Assembly (NCBI RefSeq): GCF_964656455.1
Contig: NC_135716.1
Location: 81,308,484 to 81,372,483, forward strand
Length of the DNA: 64,000 nucleotides
Direction of reading: 5' to 3'
DNA from: Halichoerus grypus
Lineage: Eukaryota > Chordata > Mammalia > Carnivora > Phocidae
A model generated the notes under the pieces. That model saw nothing but the letters and a program-made list of their open reading frames with translations, made no database searches and was not told where the DNA came from. The translations under genes and the position numbers were made by a program. Of the stretch, positions 23,715-35,330 are shown one piece after another (position 1 is the first letter of the stretch; the number at the start of each line of letters is the position of its first letter).

Positions 23715-23920
23715 GGGGCGCCTGGATGGTGCAGTCGTTAGGCGTCTGCCTTCGGCTCAGGTCATGATCCCGGGGTCCTGGGATCGAGCCCCGCGTTGGG
23801 CACCCTGCTCAGCGGGAGGCCTCCTTCTCCCTCTCCCACTCCCCCTGCTTGTGTTCTCTCTCTCCCTGTGTCTCTCTCTGTCAAATAAATAAATAAAATC
23901 TTTAAAAATATATATATATA
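23715..23920 (+). mobile_element. Can-SINE, young arctoid-like type
   Basis: GGGGCGCCTGGATGGTGCAG head, GGCTCAGGTCATGATCCCGG, CCCCCTGCTTGTGTTCTC body and CAAATAAATAAATAAAATC tail. The 14-bp perfect duplication TATTTTGCATTCCT lies at 23701-23714 and 23921-23934. Confidence 0.96.
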
Positions 23921-24239
23921 TATTTTGCATTCCTTTGAAACAGAATACTAAGAACGTAATTTTTGCCTGTTCATGATGTCATGGTCATCATTTTGACCAT
24001 GTTATAGTGTGTATCATCCCAGGAACATGGGGCCAGTGCAAGGTGGATATGACACTGATCTCTTTTCTGAGTTACTGGAAAATGGTTGTAGTTTCATGTC
24101 CTCTTGGGCTTTTGGACTGTGAGCTGTTATCCTACCTCCCATCTCCCACTTATGCCTCTGATTTGTTACCCATAACCCTCTACAAACAGAGCAAAGAGAG
24201 GGCCATATCTACTAGATTTTTATCTAAATTTGGAATCCT

Positions 24240-24448
24240 GGGGCACCTGGGTGGCTCAATCGGTTAAGCATCTGCCTTCAGCTCAGGTCATGATCCCAGG
24301 GTCCTGGGATTGAGTCCCGCATTGGGCTCCTGCTCAGCGTGGAGTCTGCTTCTCCCTCTCTCTCTACCCCTCCTCCCTGCTCTTGCTTTCTCTCTCACTT
24401 TCTCTCTCTCTCAAATAAATAAATAAAATCTTTTAAAAAATAATAAAT
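24240..24448 (+). mobile_element. Can-SINE
   Basis: GGGGCACCTGGGTGGCTCAATC head to CAAATAAATAAATAAAATC tail. The 14-bp perfect duplication AAATTTGGAATCCT lies at 24226-24239 and 24449-24462. Confidence 0.96.
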
Positions 24449-24848
24449 AAATTTGGAATCCTTAGGCTCTGAGAGAGCCCTTAGGGCTTTTTCGATGTAG
24501 TAAATACATGGGATTTCATACCTGAGAAAGGACCAAACCGGTCCGGAGGAAGCAGTCCTCGCTGGCTGGCCAGGTGATTGCAGCTTCAGGAAGAGATGAC
24601 ATTTGTGTTGAGACTTAAAAGATGGGGGAAAAAATTCCAGGGGAAGGGAACAAACTTATTAACACTTGAGAATATCTTAGTGGGGAAGCTTGGTTGATGG
24701 GGTGAAGTAGATTTTTGTTAATGTGAAGAGAGGATTGAGTGCTCTAGCAAATAATAAGGCTGTAAGAAAATTACTTGTCAGTAGAATGGGGATGGCCCAT
24801 AGCATGTGGATTAAAACATGGTCTTATTAGAACCAGGATTAATTTTTA

Positions 24849-24886
24849 ATGTATGGTGATTAACATAACATAATTAAAAAAAAAAA
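24849..24886 (+). mobile_element. 38-bp L1 stub with 20-bp target duplication
   Basis: About 26 bases matching the extreme 3' end of the young L1 family in this window (GTATGGTGATTAACATAACA) plus an A tail. They are flanked by the 20-bp perfect repeat AGAACCAGGATTAATTTTTA at 24829-24848 and 24887-24906. It is an extremely 5'-truncated insertion. Confidence 0.9.
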
Positions 24887-25303
24887 AGAACCAGGATTAA
24901 TTTTTACTCACTCTGGATTCTTGACTACGTTCCAAATTTTAGGTATTGACAGGATTTCAAATAGGTCACCCACTGAAATGTGCAATGTTACTATAATGAT
25001 TAACACAGAATAGTCTTATTGTAATGAGGCAATTTATCCATTGTAAACTTATGATATTTTCAGATTTCACTCTAAATGTACTTTAGAATAATCTCTGTCT
25101 CCTGTATGGCTAAAGTAGCAAAACCTAATAGTAACTTCACAATGTCTAAGATTTTATATTTTTATAAAACAAAAATAACATATATCCTTTTTGGCTAACA
25201 TAATGTGGCCTCTTGATTTAATATCATTTTGTTAGAATAAACACTTTAAAAATATTTGCATATTCATTGATTTGGATTTTTGTTTGTTTGTTTGTTTTTT
25301 TAG

Positions 25304-25442
25304 ACTGTATAGGTCAATTGGAGAATATGATGTCCTCCGTGGTATTTTTAGCAGTGAGATAGGAACAAAGCAAGTCACTCAGAGTGCGATATTAGCAGAA
25401 GCAAGAAGTGATTATTCTGAAGCTGCTAAGCAGTATAATGAG
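25304..25442 (+). CDS. PRKDC: PRKDC exon G: FAT domain
   Basis: This 139-bp exon encodes human-equivalent residues about 2928-2974 in the FAT domain. It reads [20 protein letters not shown], then [20 protein letters not shown] and AKQYNE. The pattern of paired helices is TPR-like, as in FAT domains of PI3K-like kinases, where the solenoid clamps the kinase domain. Acceptor TTTTTTAG sits after a T/G-rich tract. Its first base A completes the Lys codon from exon F. The donor is GTAAAA. It ends in phase 0 and joins exon H in frame. Confidence 0.97.
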
Positions 25443-26316
25443 GTAAAATTGATCTGTAGCAAATATGTCAGTTGCTTAAACACGTTAGTTTTCTGAATGG
25501 AAAAACTTCTAGCTTTAGAATTCAGAGCTTCATAATGTTTCAACTTTATTCCTTAGTTTTTACACAAAAATTAATATCCGGGAATAGTTTCATAATAACC
25601 AAATGTGAAATAATTATTGCTTTATCTCTTACTCTCTTTAAGAAAACATCACTGAATAAAAGAGAAAGCACTTCATACCAAATACTATAAAACTATAAGA
25701 TGTTATTTCAGTATCTGCTGTTATTATATAATTCTATTGGGTAGATTGTTTTCCTTCAGTAAATAAAAACTTTATGAAGAGGTAGATAAGAATTGGTTTT
25801 GGGAAGATGACTCTAAGGTCAATTTTGTACATTTTGTGTTTTGAGTTGCCAGTGGCTATCCAGGTATAGATGTCTAACAAGTAGTTAAAATTCAGAGTCT
25901 GTGATCTGTGAGATTCTTGAATGAGCAGTCCAGGTTGTAAAGTCATCTGCAATTTTCAGTAAATGTTCTATTTTCTAATTTTCAATCTAAGAACTTTTTA
26001 AATGGTAAATAACCCACAGTATTGATGTAAATCAAATTTTGGGTCATTCAGACAGAATCTTTAGTTAATTGGCTTCATTTGTAAGTTTCTCAGAGAAATA
26101 GTTTCCTCTTGGTTTTTATGTTCATTTGTTCCCATAAATTTGTTTTGGTTTATTTTCTTCCATTCAGTGTTACTCTATTTTCCTTTTTCTCTCCCCTTGT
26201 CATAAATCTGAAAATGATTATCCTTAGCATGAATGTTAACACTACCTATAATACAGTGTTTTCATTTATATTCTTTCCAACTTTGTAAAATAAATTTATG
26301 AACTTTTTTTCATGAG
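25443..26316 (+). other. PRKDC: Intron G-H
   Basis: This 874-bp intron shows no repeat or other element that I recognise. It ends in CTTTTTTTCATGAG, an acceptor with G at the -3 position region, weaker than its neighbours. Confidence 0.85.
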
Positions 26317-26505
26317 GCTCTCAATAAACAAGAGTGGGTGGATGGTGAGCCTACAGAAGCTGAGAAGGATTTTTGGGAACTTGCATCCCTCGACTGTTAT
26401 AACCAGCTTGCTGAGTGGAAATCATTGGCATACTGTTCTATAGTCAGCGTTGATAATGAAAACCCTCCAGATCTAAATAAAATGTGGAGTGAACCATTTT
26501 ATCAG
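26317..26505 (+). CDS. PRKDC: PRKDC exon H: FAT domain
   Basis: This 189-bp exon (63 codons, phase 0 at both ends) encodes human-equivalent residues about 2975-3037. It reads [20 protein letters not shown], then [20 protein letters not shown] and ends WSEPFYQ. The Trp and acidic residues around [18 protein letters not shown] are nearly invariant with human from memory. The acceptor is TTTCATGAG and the donor is GTGGGT. A SINE begins only about 20 bases into the following intron, and its target duplication starts at intron position +5. Confidence 0.97.
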
Positions 26506-27399
26506 GTGGGTAGAATTATTTTTTTTAAAGATTTTTTTATTGATTTTAGAGAAAGAGCACGAGCAGAAGGGGCAGAGGGAGAAGGAGAGAGAATCTGAAG
26601 CAGACTCTGCACCCAGTGTGGAGCCCAACTCAGGGCTTGATCACACGACCCCGAGACCATGACCTGAGCTAAAACCAAGAGTCAGATGCTTAACTGACTG
26701 CACCACTCAGGCATCCCCAGTAGAATTACTTTTCAGGTCACTAAGATAAATATTTTAGATGGTAAGCTGTTTTCTAATTAATGAAGTTGTTTAAAACTTT
26801 TAAAAAACAAAGTAGTACTTGTGAAGTATTAGGATATTTGTATAGCCCAACTCTCCCCATGAACTCCATAATATTGTTTAAATCTCTTACCACTTTTGGC
26901 TGACCCTTTCCAAATAAATGGGATGCATTTAAAAATAAATATTAACATCCATGCTATGACTTCGTGGAAGAAAATTTCATGGTGTCTCTGCCTTGAGTCA
27001 CAGGCTATGCATGGGATAGCCCTGACCCCGGGAGTGGGATGGTTCCCCTCCCATGGGATCACCCAGACTCTTGGAGGGAAGCGGCTCACCTGGTTCCCAC
27101 AATACAGCTGTCTTGGCTGTGCTTGTAGATTCCTCACTTGTATGTAACACCCAATGATCTTTCAGCTAAAAGTGGTTCTCATCGTCTATAGAACATATTC
27201 CCATGTATTTTGTGGTTACAAAATGAATAATTTTAAGTGAACGTGTTTTAAAAATTGTAGTTTTAGGTTTGAAACATCAGACATCATCACATTAGCTCTA
27301 AATCTTGACCTAAAAAATTATACCGAAGGATATTATAAAATAATTAGGCATATTCATATTGGCTTTCTAAAGTTACAAGTCGAGTCTTCTGTTCCTTAG
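26506..27399 (+). other. PRKDC: Intron H-I
   Basis: This 894-bp intron has an antisense SINE directly behind the donor (26525-26719). The rest shows nothing recognisable. It ends in GTCTTCTGTTCCTTAG. Confidence 0.88.
26525..26719 (-). mobile_element. Can-SINE abutting the exon H splice donor
   Basis: TTTTAAAGATTTTTTTATTGATTTTAGAG to CACCACTCAGGCATCCCC, in reverse orientation. GTAGAATTATTTT and GTAGAATTACTTT flank it at 26510 and 26720. The upstream copy overlaps donor-proximal intron bases. Confidence 0.93.
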
Positions 27400-27624
27400 G
27401 AGACCTATCTACCTTACATGATCCGCAGCAAGCTGAAGTTACTGCTTCAAGGGGAGGCTGACCAGTCCTTGCTGACATTTATTGATGAAGCTGTGAACAA
27501 AGAGCTTCAGAAGGCTCTTATAGAGCTGCATTATAGTCAAGAATTGAGTCTTCTTTACATCTTACAAGATGATGTTGACAGAGCCAAATATTATATTGAA
27601 AATTGCATTCAGATTTTCATGCAG
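27400..27624 (+). CDS. PRKDC: PRKDC exon I: FAT domain
   Basis: This 225-bp exon (75 codons, phase 0 at both ends) encodes human-equivalent residues about 3038-3112. It reads [20 protein letters not shown], then [40 protein letters not shown] and ends IQIFMQ. The repeated helix pairs are typical of the FAT solenoid. Acceptor GTTCCTTAG and donor GTAATG bound it. Substitutions such as [12 protein letters not shown] against recalled human DKAMHGELQKAI are conservative and no frame damage is seen. Confidence 0.97.
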
Positions 27625-28149
27625 GTAATGCAGATGCACCAGTCTGAAATGTACCATTTCTATGATACTTTTAAAAGTCAGTAAACTCTTGAATAAAAAA
27701 AAAAATCAACAAGCAAAAATTTTCATTTACTATTTGATACCACCCATTTCCTTCTTTTCTGTTCTTCCAGTTTCTTCTAAAATCTCTTCACTCTGTCCTT
27801 TGTTTTAATGCATTTTTAATCCTTTTTTTTTTCTGTTTTAAAAAGTTCCATTTTTTTTGTTTTTCCTTAGGTTTTTATCTTTCTCACACTGTTAAAGAAC
27901 ACTTGGGGGTAGACTTTTCATCTAGATTGGCTGAATGAAAGTTTGATTGCTTTGTGAAGAACATGAACTAATTTTCCCTGTTCGTTTTTTACCATTGTGC
28001 CTTCTTTCTTTTTTGCTTTTATGAGAATCTTTGATGTTTGTTTTTAAAGTCAGTGTCTTTATAGAGCCTGTTAACATTTATCATTGGCTTGTATTGATCA
28101 GAAAAGCATACCCACTCATTGTCTTTATTTTGTATTTATTTATTTATTT

Positions 28150-28921
28150 ATTGTTTTATTGTTTTATTTTTTTATTATGTTAGTCACCATACATTTCATC
28201 ATTAGTTTTTGATGTAGTGTTCCATGATTCATTGTTTTTGTATAACACCCAGTGCTCCGTGCAGTACGTGCCCTCCTTAATACCCATCACCGGGCTAACC
28301 CAACCCCCCTCCCCCTTCCCCTCTAAAACCCTGTTTGTTTCTCAGAGTCCATAGTCTCTTATGGTTCATCTCTCCCTCCGATTCCCCGCCCTTCATTTTT
28401 CCCTTCCTTCTCCTAATGTCCTCCATGCTATTCCTTATGTTCCACAAATAAGTGAAACCATATGATAATTGACTTTCTCTGCTTGACTTATTTCACTTAG
28501 CATAATCTCCTCCAGTCCCATCCATGTTGATGTAAAAGTTGGGTATTCATCCTTTCTGATGGCTGAGTAATATTCCATTGTATATATGGACCACATCTTC
28601 TTTATCCATTCATCTGTTGAAGGGCATCTCGGCTCTTTCCACAGTTTGGCTATTGTGGACATTGCTGCTATGAACATTGGGGTGCATATGGCCCTTCTTT
28701 TCACTCCATCTGTGTCTTTGGGGTAAATACCCAGGAGTGCAATTGCTGGGTCATAGGGTAGCTCTATTTTTAACTTTTTGAGGCCCCTCCACACTGTTTT
28801 CCAAAGTGGCTGTACCAACCTGCATTCCCACCAACAGTGTAAGAGGGTTCCCCTTTCTCCACAACCTCTCCAACATTGTTGTTTCTTGCCTTGTCAATTT
28901 TTGTCATTCTAACTGGTGTAA
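28150..28921 (-). mobile_element. 5'-truncated young L1, antisense
   Basis: T-rich start, TATGTTAGTCACCATACA, TAACACCCAGTGCTCCGTGC and the antisense ORF2 C-terminus. The frame 28818 down to 28435 is open, with a [18 protein letters not shown] and [12 protein letters not shown] signature. It is nearly identical to the end of the L1 at 44750-51102, so both belong to the same recent family. Confidence 0.94.
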
Positions 28922-29050
28922 TTTTATTTTTTAAGTAGGCTCCATGGCCAGTTTGGAGCCATTGTGGGGCTTGAACTCACGACAGTGAGATCAAGATCTG
29001 AGCCAAGATCAAGAGTTGGTCACTCAACCAGCTGAGCCACCTAGGCACCC
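28922..29050 (-). mobile_element. Short-form Can-SINE remnant split by L1
   Basis: TTTTTTAAGTAGGCTCCATGG, then GGGGCTTGAACTCACGACAGTG and CAGCTGAGCCACCTAGGCACCC, in reverse orientation. Its T-rich start probably lies at 28125-28149 on the other side of the L1. Confidence 0.75.
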
Positions 29051-29414
29051 AAAATTTTGGATTTGTTTAGTACACTCAAGGGGAAGTTTATCGAAGAAGT
29101 AATTGACTTCTGTTGTTGGCAGTTTTATATTATAGGACATTGTGATTTTAAAAAATTGGTGGTGAATAGAGGCAACAATGCCTAATTATATTGATTTTAC
29201 TGACTTTTTTGAACCAAAATGTGATTAAAAACCTAAATTATTTTTAAAAACTTAAACCATTTGTTAATTATTTCTGTGAGCTAACTATTAACTACTCTGA
29301 GACACATTTTGTAATTGATGTAGGGTAGTTGTGATATTTTATGTTTTAGGGAACTGTATTAAAATTTAAAGTAGTAAATTGATTTATAAACAATGTTAAA
29401 TATCTTTTTTCTAG

Positions 29415-29523
29415 AATTACTCAAGTATTGATGTCCTCTTACACAGAAGTAGACTCACCAAATTGCAGTCTGTACAAACTATAATAGAAATTCAGGAGTT
29501 CATCAGTTTTATAAGCAGACAAG
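29415..29523 (+). CDS. PRKDC: PRKDC exon J: FAT domain
   Basis: This 109-bp exon encodes human-equivalent residues about 3113-3148. It reads [20 protein letters not shown], then [16 protein letters not shown]. It has no long open frame around it and is located by homology and splice sites. The acceptor is TTTTTTCTAG and the donor GTAATT follows 29523. The last G completes a Gly codon with exon K. The match to the recalled human protein is close ([14 protein letters not shown]). With exon K it forms a 221-bp pair that is not a multiple of three. Confidence 0.96.
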
Positions 29524-29689
29524 GTAATTTTTTTTAACCTACCATTTTTTCTTTTATAATTATGGAAAAATTTTGGTATGATTTTTTTTTTTTACTTAGT
29601 GAAAGTACATGTTTCTTAACATATGGGTTAGAAAATACCTTGAGTTCATTCTACAAATACATATTTTGACATCATTGAAATAAATGTTA

Positions 29690-29830
29690 AAAATGGTCAA
29701 GCACTATTCTAGACACTGGGAATGCAAAGCCAAATAAAACATTGCCTAGCTTGAAAAAGCTTTCAAAAGAGTGGGGTAAACCCCACACAGTGTGATCCCT
29801 ACTGAGGCAGGGAAGTCCCATGTCAAATAC
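29690..29830. repeat. Possible ancient L2/MIR-type relic
   Basis: AAGCACTATTCTAGACACTGGGAATGCAAAG and AATAAAACATTGCCTAGCTTG resemble old mammalian-wide repeat wording. Diverged. Confidence 0.4.
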
Positions 29831-30309
29831 GGTTAACAGAATCTGCCCTGGACTGAAGGGTGCAGGAGGCTCCTGGAGGAAGTGCCTGAGTTGAGTGTGT
29901 AAAAGACGGGGGGCTCGCAGAAGGTCTGTCTTATAGAAAGCCTGCAGTGTCCCAGATGGGCTGGAAGTTCAATGACTGGGTGCCACATGCCCTGGCCTGA
30001 GGGGAGGTGAAGCTGCTGGTGGCAGTGTGCAGACCCTGAAGGTCTCTCTGCTGCCAGCAAGTAGATTTTATCCCGGCACCTATGGGAGGCCACCCAGAGT
30101 CAAAGGGAAAGAGTACATCTTTGTGTCAGGTATATATCTTAGTTATAAACTGGAATTTCAGCTTGTATGCTGAATAATTAAAAATAAAAATGAAAGACTC
30201 TCTCAGAGTACTAATAAAAATTGGTATTCCTGTATATCTATAGCTAATCATACTCTGCTTTAAATTTGGAGAATTCTTTTTCAAGTACATATTGTTAATG
30301 ACATAGTAA

Positions 30310-30525
30310 ATGATCACTCATTAAGTGTTTTCTACTTTCCAGGACTTAAGTTAATCTCTTTTTTCTATATTACATAGTTTTTATGAAAGCCTTACAAGAT
30401 TTAGATTTTTTTCATCTCATTTTATAGAAACATAGGTTAGATAACTTGCCTAACCTAGTGTGCAAAAGATTCTGATCTTGAACCCAGGACTGTCCGATTT
30501 AAGCTTGTGTTCTTAACCACTGCTT
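30310..30525 (-). mobile_element. MIR relic
   Basis: CATCTCATTTTATAGAAACATAGGTTAG, AACTTGCCTAACCTAGTGTG, TTGAACCCAGGACTGTCCG and TGTTCTTAACCACTGC follow the full reverse-complement MIR order. It is the clearest MIR in the window. Confidence 0.75.
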
Positions 30526-30876
30526 TCCCACCAATAGAAAGAGAGAAAACTAAAGCTTTAAACATTAGTAATGTGAGATTTAAATTTTCTGAGAGTTATC
30601 ATGAATCTCTTAAGGCCAGATTGCTTTGTTTATTAATTATTATGCGGTAACCTTGTGCACATACCAGGGTCTGGGGCAGTATTCCGTCATTCAACAGTGA
30701 TGTCCCTCCAGCTTAAGAGGTGAATATTCACATAAATGGCATAAACCAAGACTATAAGTAGCCCTATGCTGATTCAGATCAGATTTTTGCCAACAAGAAA
30801 ATTGGCTGCAACCCTATGAAACTTTTCAAGTTTTAGTGCTTTTTTAGATTTTGGAATTGTGGATGAAGGACTGTGA

Positions 30877-31242
<366 letters not shown>

Positions 31243-31884
31243 TAAGATGTGAGCTTTTTCATCTGAATATGGATTTTTTTCTGAAATTGCCAGAAAGACT
31301 TTTCTCCAAAACTATGGTTTAGGAAAATGTGAGATTTGAGTCTAGTGTAGATAGCTCTCATCTTGCTGATTTCCCATGTAAGTCCTTAGTTCTCAGAAGA
31401 CTCTCCATTTCAGCAGTGTGTCTTTTGTCCCAGCTTGTCTCCTGTGAGGAGATTGCAGCCCACTAACATTGAATTTGTCATGTGCTGGGAGGTTGGTTAT
31501 GAACATCCTTCTGGCAGTGAGAGAAGGCAGGGGAGCAGTGGGGGCAGTGGTCCATCTGCTTCTGTCTCAGGGCTGAATGTTAGCTAGTGAAATGGCAGCA
31601 AAGAAAACACTGCTCAGTGATTTTTTTATTCTATTATAAATTGGATTTTTGACACTCCTGACTCTGTTACATAACTGTATGTATCACTCTGCCAGGCTTG
31701 AGATCATTTCATATGCTCAGTTTTTCCTTGCCCTGTGACAACCCTGGATAATCCATGAGGCAGATATATTTCAGAGACAAGGCAGCAGAATCAGAGACGT
31801 TGTGAACTATTTTATGCAAATATACACAGTAACTAGGACTCAAGGACTGTGACGCTATATTCGGTGTGCTTGCCATTATATCCT

Positions 31885-32079
31885 TTTTTTTAAGATTTAT
31901 TTATTTATGTATGTATTTGAGAGAGAGAAAAAGCACAAGCAGGAGGGGCAGAGGGAGAGGAAGAGAGAATCTGAAGCAGACTCACACTGAGCTCGGAGCC
32001 CAATGTAGGGCTCGATCTCATGACCTTGAGATCACGACCTGAGTCGGACACCTAACCAACTGCACCACGCAGGCACCCC
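31885..32079 (-). mobile_element. Can-SINE, antisense, 15-bp duplication
   Basis: T-run, AAGATTTATTTATTTATG to GCACCACGCAGGCACCCC. The perfect repeat TTGCCATTATATCCT lies at 31870-31884 and 32080-32094. Confidence 0.95.
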
Positions 32080-32139
32080 TTGCCATTATATCCTATTTCC
32101 TCTGCTGCCATAGTGTTTTTTGTGGGTTTTTTTGTTTTG

Positions 32140-32817
32140 TTTTTGTTTTTTACTTTTTATAGTTTTTATTTTTTGTATTTTTTTTTTTACTATTTATTTT
32201 GAGATAACTTCTTATCTATAGAAAAGTTGTAAGAAAAGTAGAACTCCCTTCTGTATCTATTACTCAGATTCACTGTTTTTAAACATTTTTAACATGTTGC
32301 CACATTAGCTTTTTTTTTCTCCCCACACATACATAATTATATTCTGAACCATTTGAATTTAAGTTGCATATATATGTCTCTTTACCTCTTCATCAGTGTA
32401 CATTTCCTAAGAAAAAGTATTCTCTCATATAACCTCAGTACAATAATAACTTCACTGTTTTCATTTTTAATCTACAGCCCCAATTTCAGTTTTGTCAATA
32501 GTCCCGTTAATGTTCTTTAAAGCATTTTATCCCCTTCTAAGACAGAATCCAGTCCAGAATCTCATACTGCATTTAATCAATATGTCTTTCTGGCCTCTTA
32601 ATCTGAAACATTTCCTCAGCCATCTTTTATGACATTGACACTTTAGAAGAATGTTCGTCAATTTGGGTTTGTCTGTGTAGTCTCACATTTGTATTCACGT
32701 GATACATCCCTAGTTAAAATATTACTTAACTAAAGTATTATTCTCAGGGTATCACATCTGGAAGCACGGAGTGTCCACGTGCTTTTTATTGGAGATAGTA
32801 ATTTTTATTGCCTGGTT
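32140..32817 (-). mobile_element. Ancient L1, 3' part, antisense
   Basis: Antisense 3'UTR-type wording: TTGTAAGAAAAGTAGAACTC, CATTTTTAACATGTTGCC, TTTAATCTACAGCCCC and ATCCAGTCCAGAATCTC. It continues at 33731-34685 and 41306-44732, interrupted by younger L1s, so it is the oldest host layer of this intron. Confidence 0.8.
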
Positions 32818-32837
32818 AAAATATTGTCTGGTCTCTC

Positions 32838-33246
32838 ACATGGAAAGATGGTCGACATCACTCATCATCAGGGAAATACAGATCAAAACTACAATAAGAT
32901 ATCACCTCATACCTGTCAGAATGGCTAAATCAACAATACAAGAAATAACAGGTGTTGGCAAGGATAGAGGGAAAGGGGAACTCTTTAGCACTGTTGGTGG
33001 AAATGCAAACTGGTGCAGCCACTGTGGAAAACAGTAAGAAGGTTCCTCAAAAAGTTAAAAATAGAAGTACTCTGCAGTCTAGCAATTGCACTACTAGGTA
33101 TTTACCCAAAGGATACAAAAATAATAACTTAGAGGGATACGTGCACCCGAATATTTATAGCAGCATTATCTGCAATAGCCAAAGTATGAAACAGCCCAAG
33201 TGTCCATCCACTGACAAATGAATAAAGAAGATGTAGTGTGTGTGTG

Positions 33247-33290
<44 letters not shown>

Positions 33291-33710
33291 GGGATATTAC
33301 TCAGACATAAAAAGGAACAAAATCTTGCCATTTGCATTAACATGGATGGAGCTAGAGAGTATTATATTAAGCAAAATGAGTCATTCAAAGAAAGAGAAAT
33401 ACCATATTTATTTCACTCATATGTGAAATTTAAGAAACAAAACAAACAAGCAAAGGGAAATAGGCAAGCCAAGAAACAAACTCAACTACAGAGAACAAAT
33501 TGATGGTTACCAGAGGGGAGGCGGGTGGGGGGAAGGGTTAAATAGGTGATGGGGATTAAGGAGTGCACTTATGATGAGCACTGGATGATATATGTAAGTG
33601 TTGAATCACTATACTATACATCTTTACTGTAACAGTGTATGTTAACCAACTGGAATTAAAATTAAAACCTTAAATACATACATAAGAAAATAAAAAAGCA
33701 GAACTCAGAA
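32838..33710 (+). mobile_element. 5'-truncated L1 in sense orientation
   Basis: Sense ORF2 C-terminal remnants ([24 protein letters not shown] frame at 32952-33221) and the L1 3'UTR with GGATGATATATGTAAGTGTTG, ending in an A-rich tail. The perfect 20-bp target duplication AAAATATTGTCTGGTCTCTC lies at 32818-32837 and 33711-33730. Frameshifted and dead. Confidence 0.94.
33236..33288. repeat. TG/CA microsatellite inside sense L1
   Basis: GTGTGTGTGTGTATA is followed by about 19 CA units. It lies where the L1 normally has a short GTGTGTATATATACAC-like run, so it probably expanded after insertion. Confidence 0.9.
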
Positions 33711-33730
33711 AAAATATTGTCTGGTCTCTC

Positions 33731-34685
33731 CAGTGTGTAATGCTTGGGATTTGTTGTTGTTTTAATGCCTAGTTTTTTTCTCACATTCAGCAATGTGAGA
33801 GATTCTTTGAAACATGCACATATCCTGCTTCTCATAAGACTTAATCCTTTATATTTTGCATCTGTGCATGCCTGTTAGCCAAAGCCAATCTTGACAATGA
33901 TAGTTGCAAGGTGATGATTTTCTAACTCCACCACTTGTTCCGTGTTTATCAGTCTACATCTTAGTGTAAGGAAGAGCCTTCTCTTCTCTGTCTATTTATT
34001 TACTTACTTAAATTTTAGTTACCAATATAGAATCATGGATTCCAGTTTTATTTAATGGAATATAATCCATTACTGTTCTTATTTATATCATGTTCAAATT
34101 GTCTCAGATTTGGCCAGCAGGAGCCCCTTCAAACTGATATTACAGGCACATCTTGCAAAATTATTCCATGTTTTTTCTAGAAATGTTATAGTTTTAGTTC
34201 TTACATTTAGGTCTATGATCCAAAGATTATATTTGTAGATGGTGTTATGTTCATATGGCTTTTTCATATGGCTATCTAGTTGTCTAGTCCCATTGTTCAA
34301 AAGTCTTTTCATAATTGAATTGCCTCAACAGCTTTTTTGAAAATCAATGACCATATGTGTGTGGGTCTGTTTTTGAATACTCTGTTCTATTACTTGTTTA
34401 TATATACATTTTTTTTCATATGTCAAACTCTCTTCATTACTGTTGCTTTATGTCTTGAATCACATAGGGTGAGTACTCCAGCTTTCTTTTTCTTTATGAA
34501 AATTACTTTGTTTTAGGTTATTTATATTTATATATACATTTTAGAAAACTGCTTGTCAATTTCTACCAAAAACAAAAGCACTGACATTTTGGGATTTTGT
34601 TGACTAGATCAAGTTTGGGAATTGCCATCTTAGCAATATAGAGTTCTCCAATTCATGAATATATGTCTTTCTAATTAGGTTTATT
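33731..34685 (-). mobile_element. Ancient L1 continued: ORF2 C-terminal region, antisense
   Basis: Continues the element of 32140-32817 with antisense ORF2-like text (CAGCTTTTTTGAAAATCAATG, TCCAGCTTTCTTTTTCTTTATG, TTGACTAGATCAAGTTTGGG). It breaks near 34685, where a younger L1 begins, and resumes at 41306 with the next part of ORF2. Confidence 0.75.
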
Positions 34686-35330
34686 TAGGTTTCTTTAAAA
34701 AAAAATTTTCTTTTCATTTTAAGCGTACTCTTAATTCCCTTTATCTATTTCACCCACGCCCCACCCACCTCCACTCTGGCAACCCCCAGTATGTTCTCTG
34801 TAGTTAAGAGTCTGTTTTTTGTTTGTCTGGTTTTTTTTGTTTGTTCATTTGTTTCTTAAATTCTAGATATGAATGAAATCATATGGTATTTGTCTTTCTC
34901 TGACTTATTTCACTTAGCATTATACTCTCTAGGTACATCCATTTTGTTGCAAATGGCAAGATTCAATAATTTTTATGACTGAGTAATATTCCATTGTATA
35001 CATACCACATCTTTGGTATCCATTCATCCGTCAGCAGACACTTAGGTTGCTTCCATATCTTGGCTATTGTAAATAATGCTGCATTAAACATAGGAGTGCA
35101 GATATCTTTTCAAATTAGTGTTTTCATTTTCTTCAGATACCCAGTAGTGAAGTTCCAGGATCACATGGACGCTCTGTTTTTAATTTTTTGAGAAACCCCA
35201 CCCCCAGTACTGTTTTCCACAGTGGCTGCACCAATTTACATTCCTACCAACAGTGCATGAGGGTTTCTTTCTCTCCACATCCTCACCAATACTTGTTATT
35301 TCTTGTGTGTTTTATTTTGGTCACTCTGAC

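Larger units (their letters stand above)
22420..25303 (+). other. PRKDC: Intron F-G
   Basis: This 2884-bp intron holds three same-strand SINEs within about 1 kb (23469-24448) and a 38-bp L1 stub (24849-24886). The stretches 22420-23450 and 24907-25303 show nothing recognisable. It ends in a long T/G-rich tract and TTTTTTAG. Confidence 0.88.
27625..29414 (+). other. PRKDC: Intron I-J
   Basis: This 1790-bp intron contains a truncated young antisense L1 (28150-28921) that splits an antisense short SINE (remainder 28922-29050). The flanks 27625-28120 and 29051-29414 are T-rich without a recognised feature. It ends in ATCTTTTTTCTAG. Confidence 0.88.
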
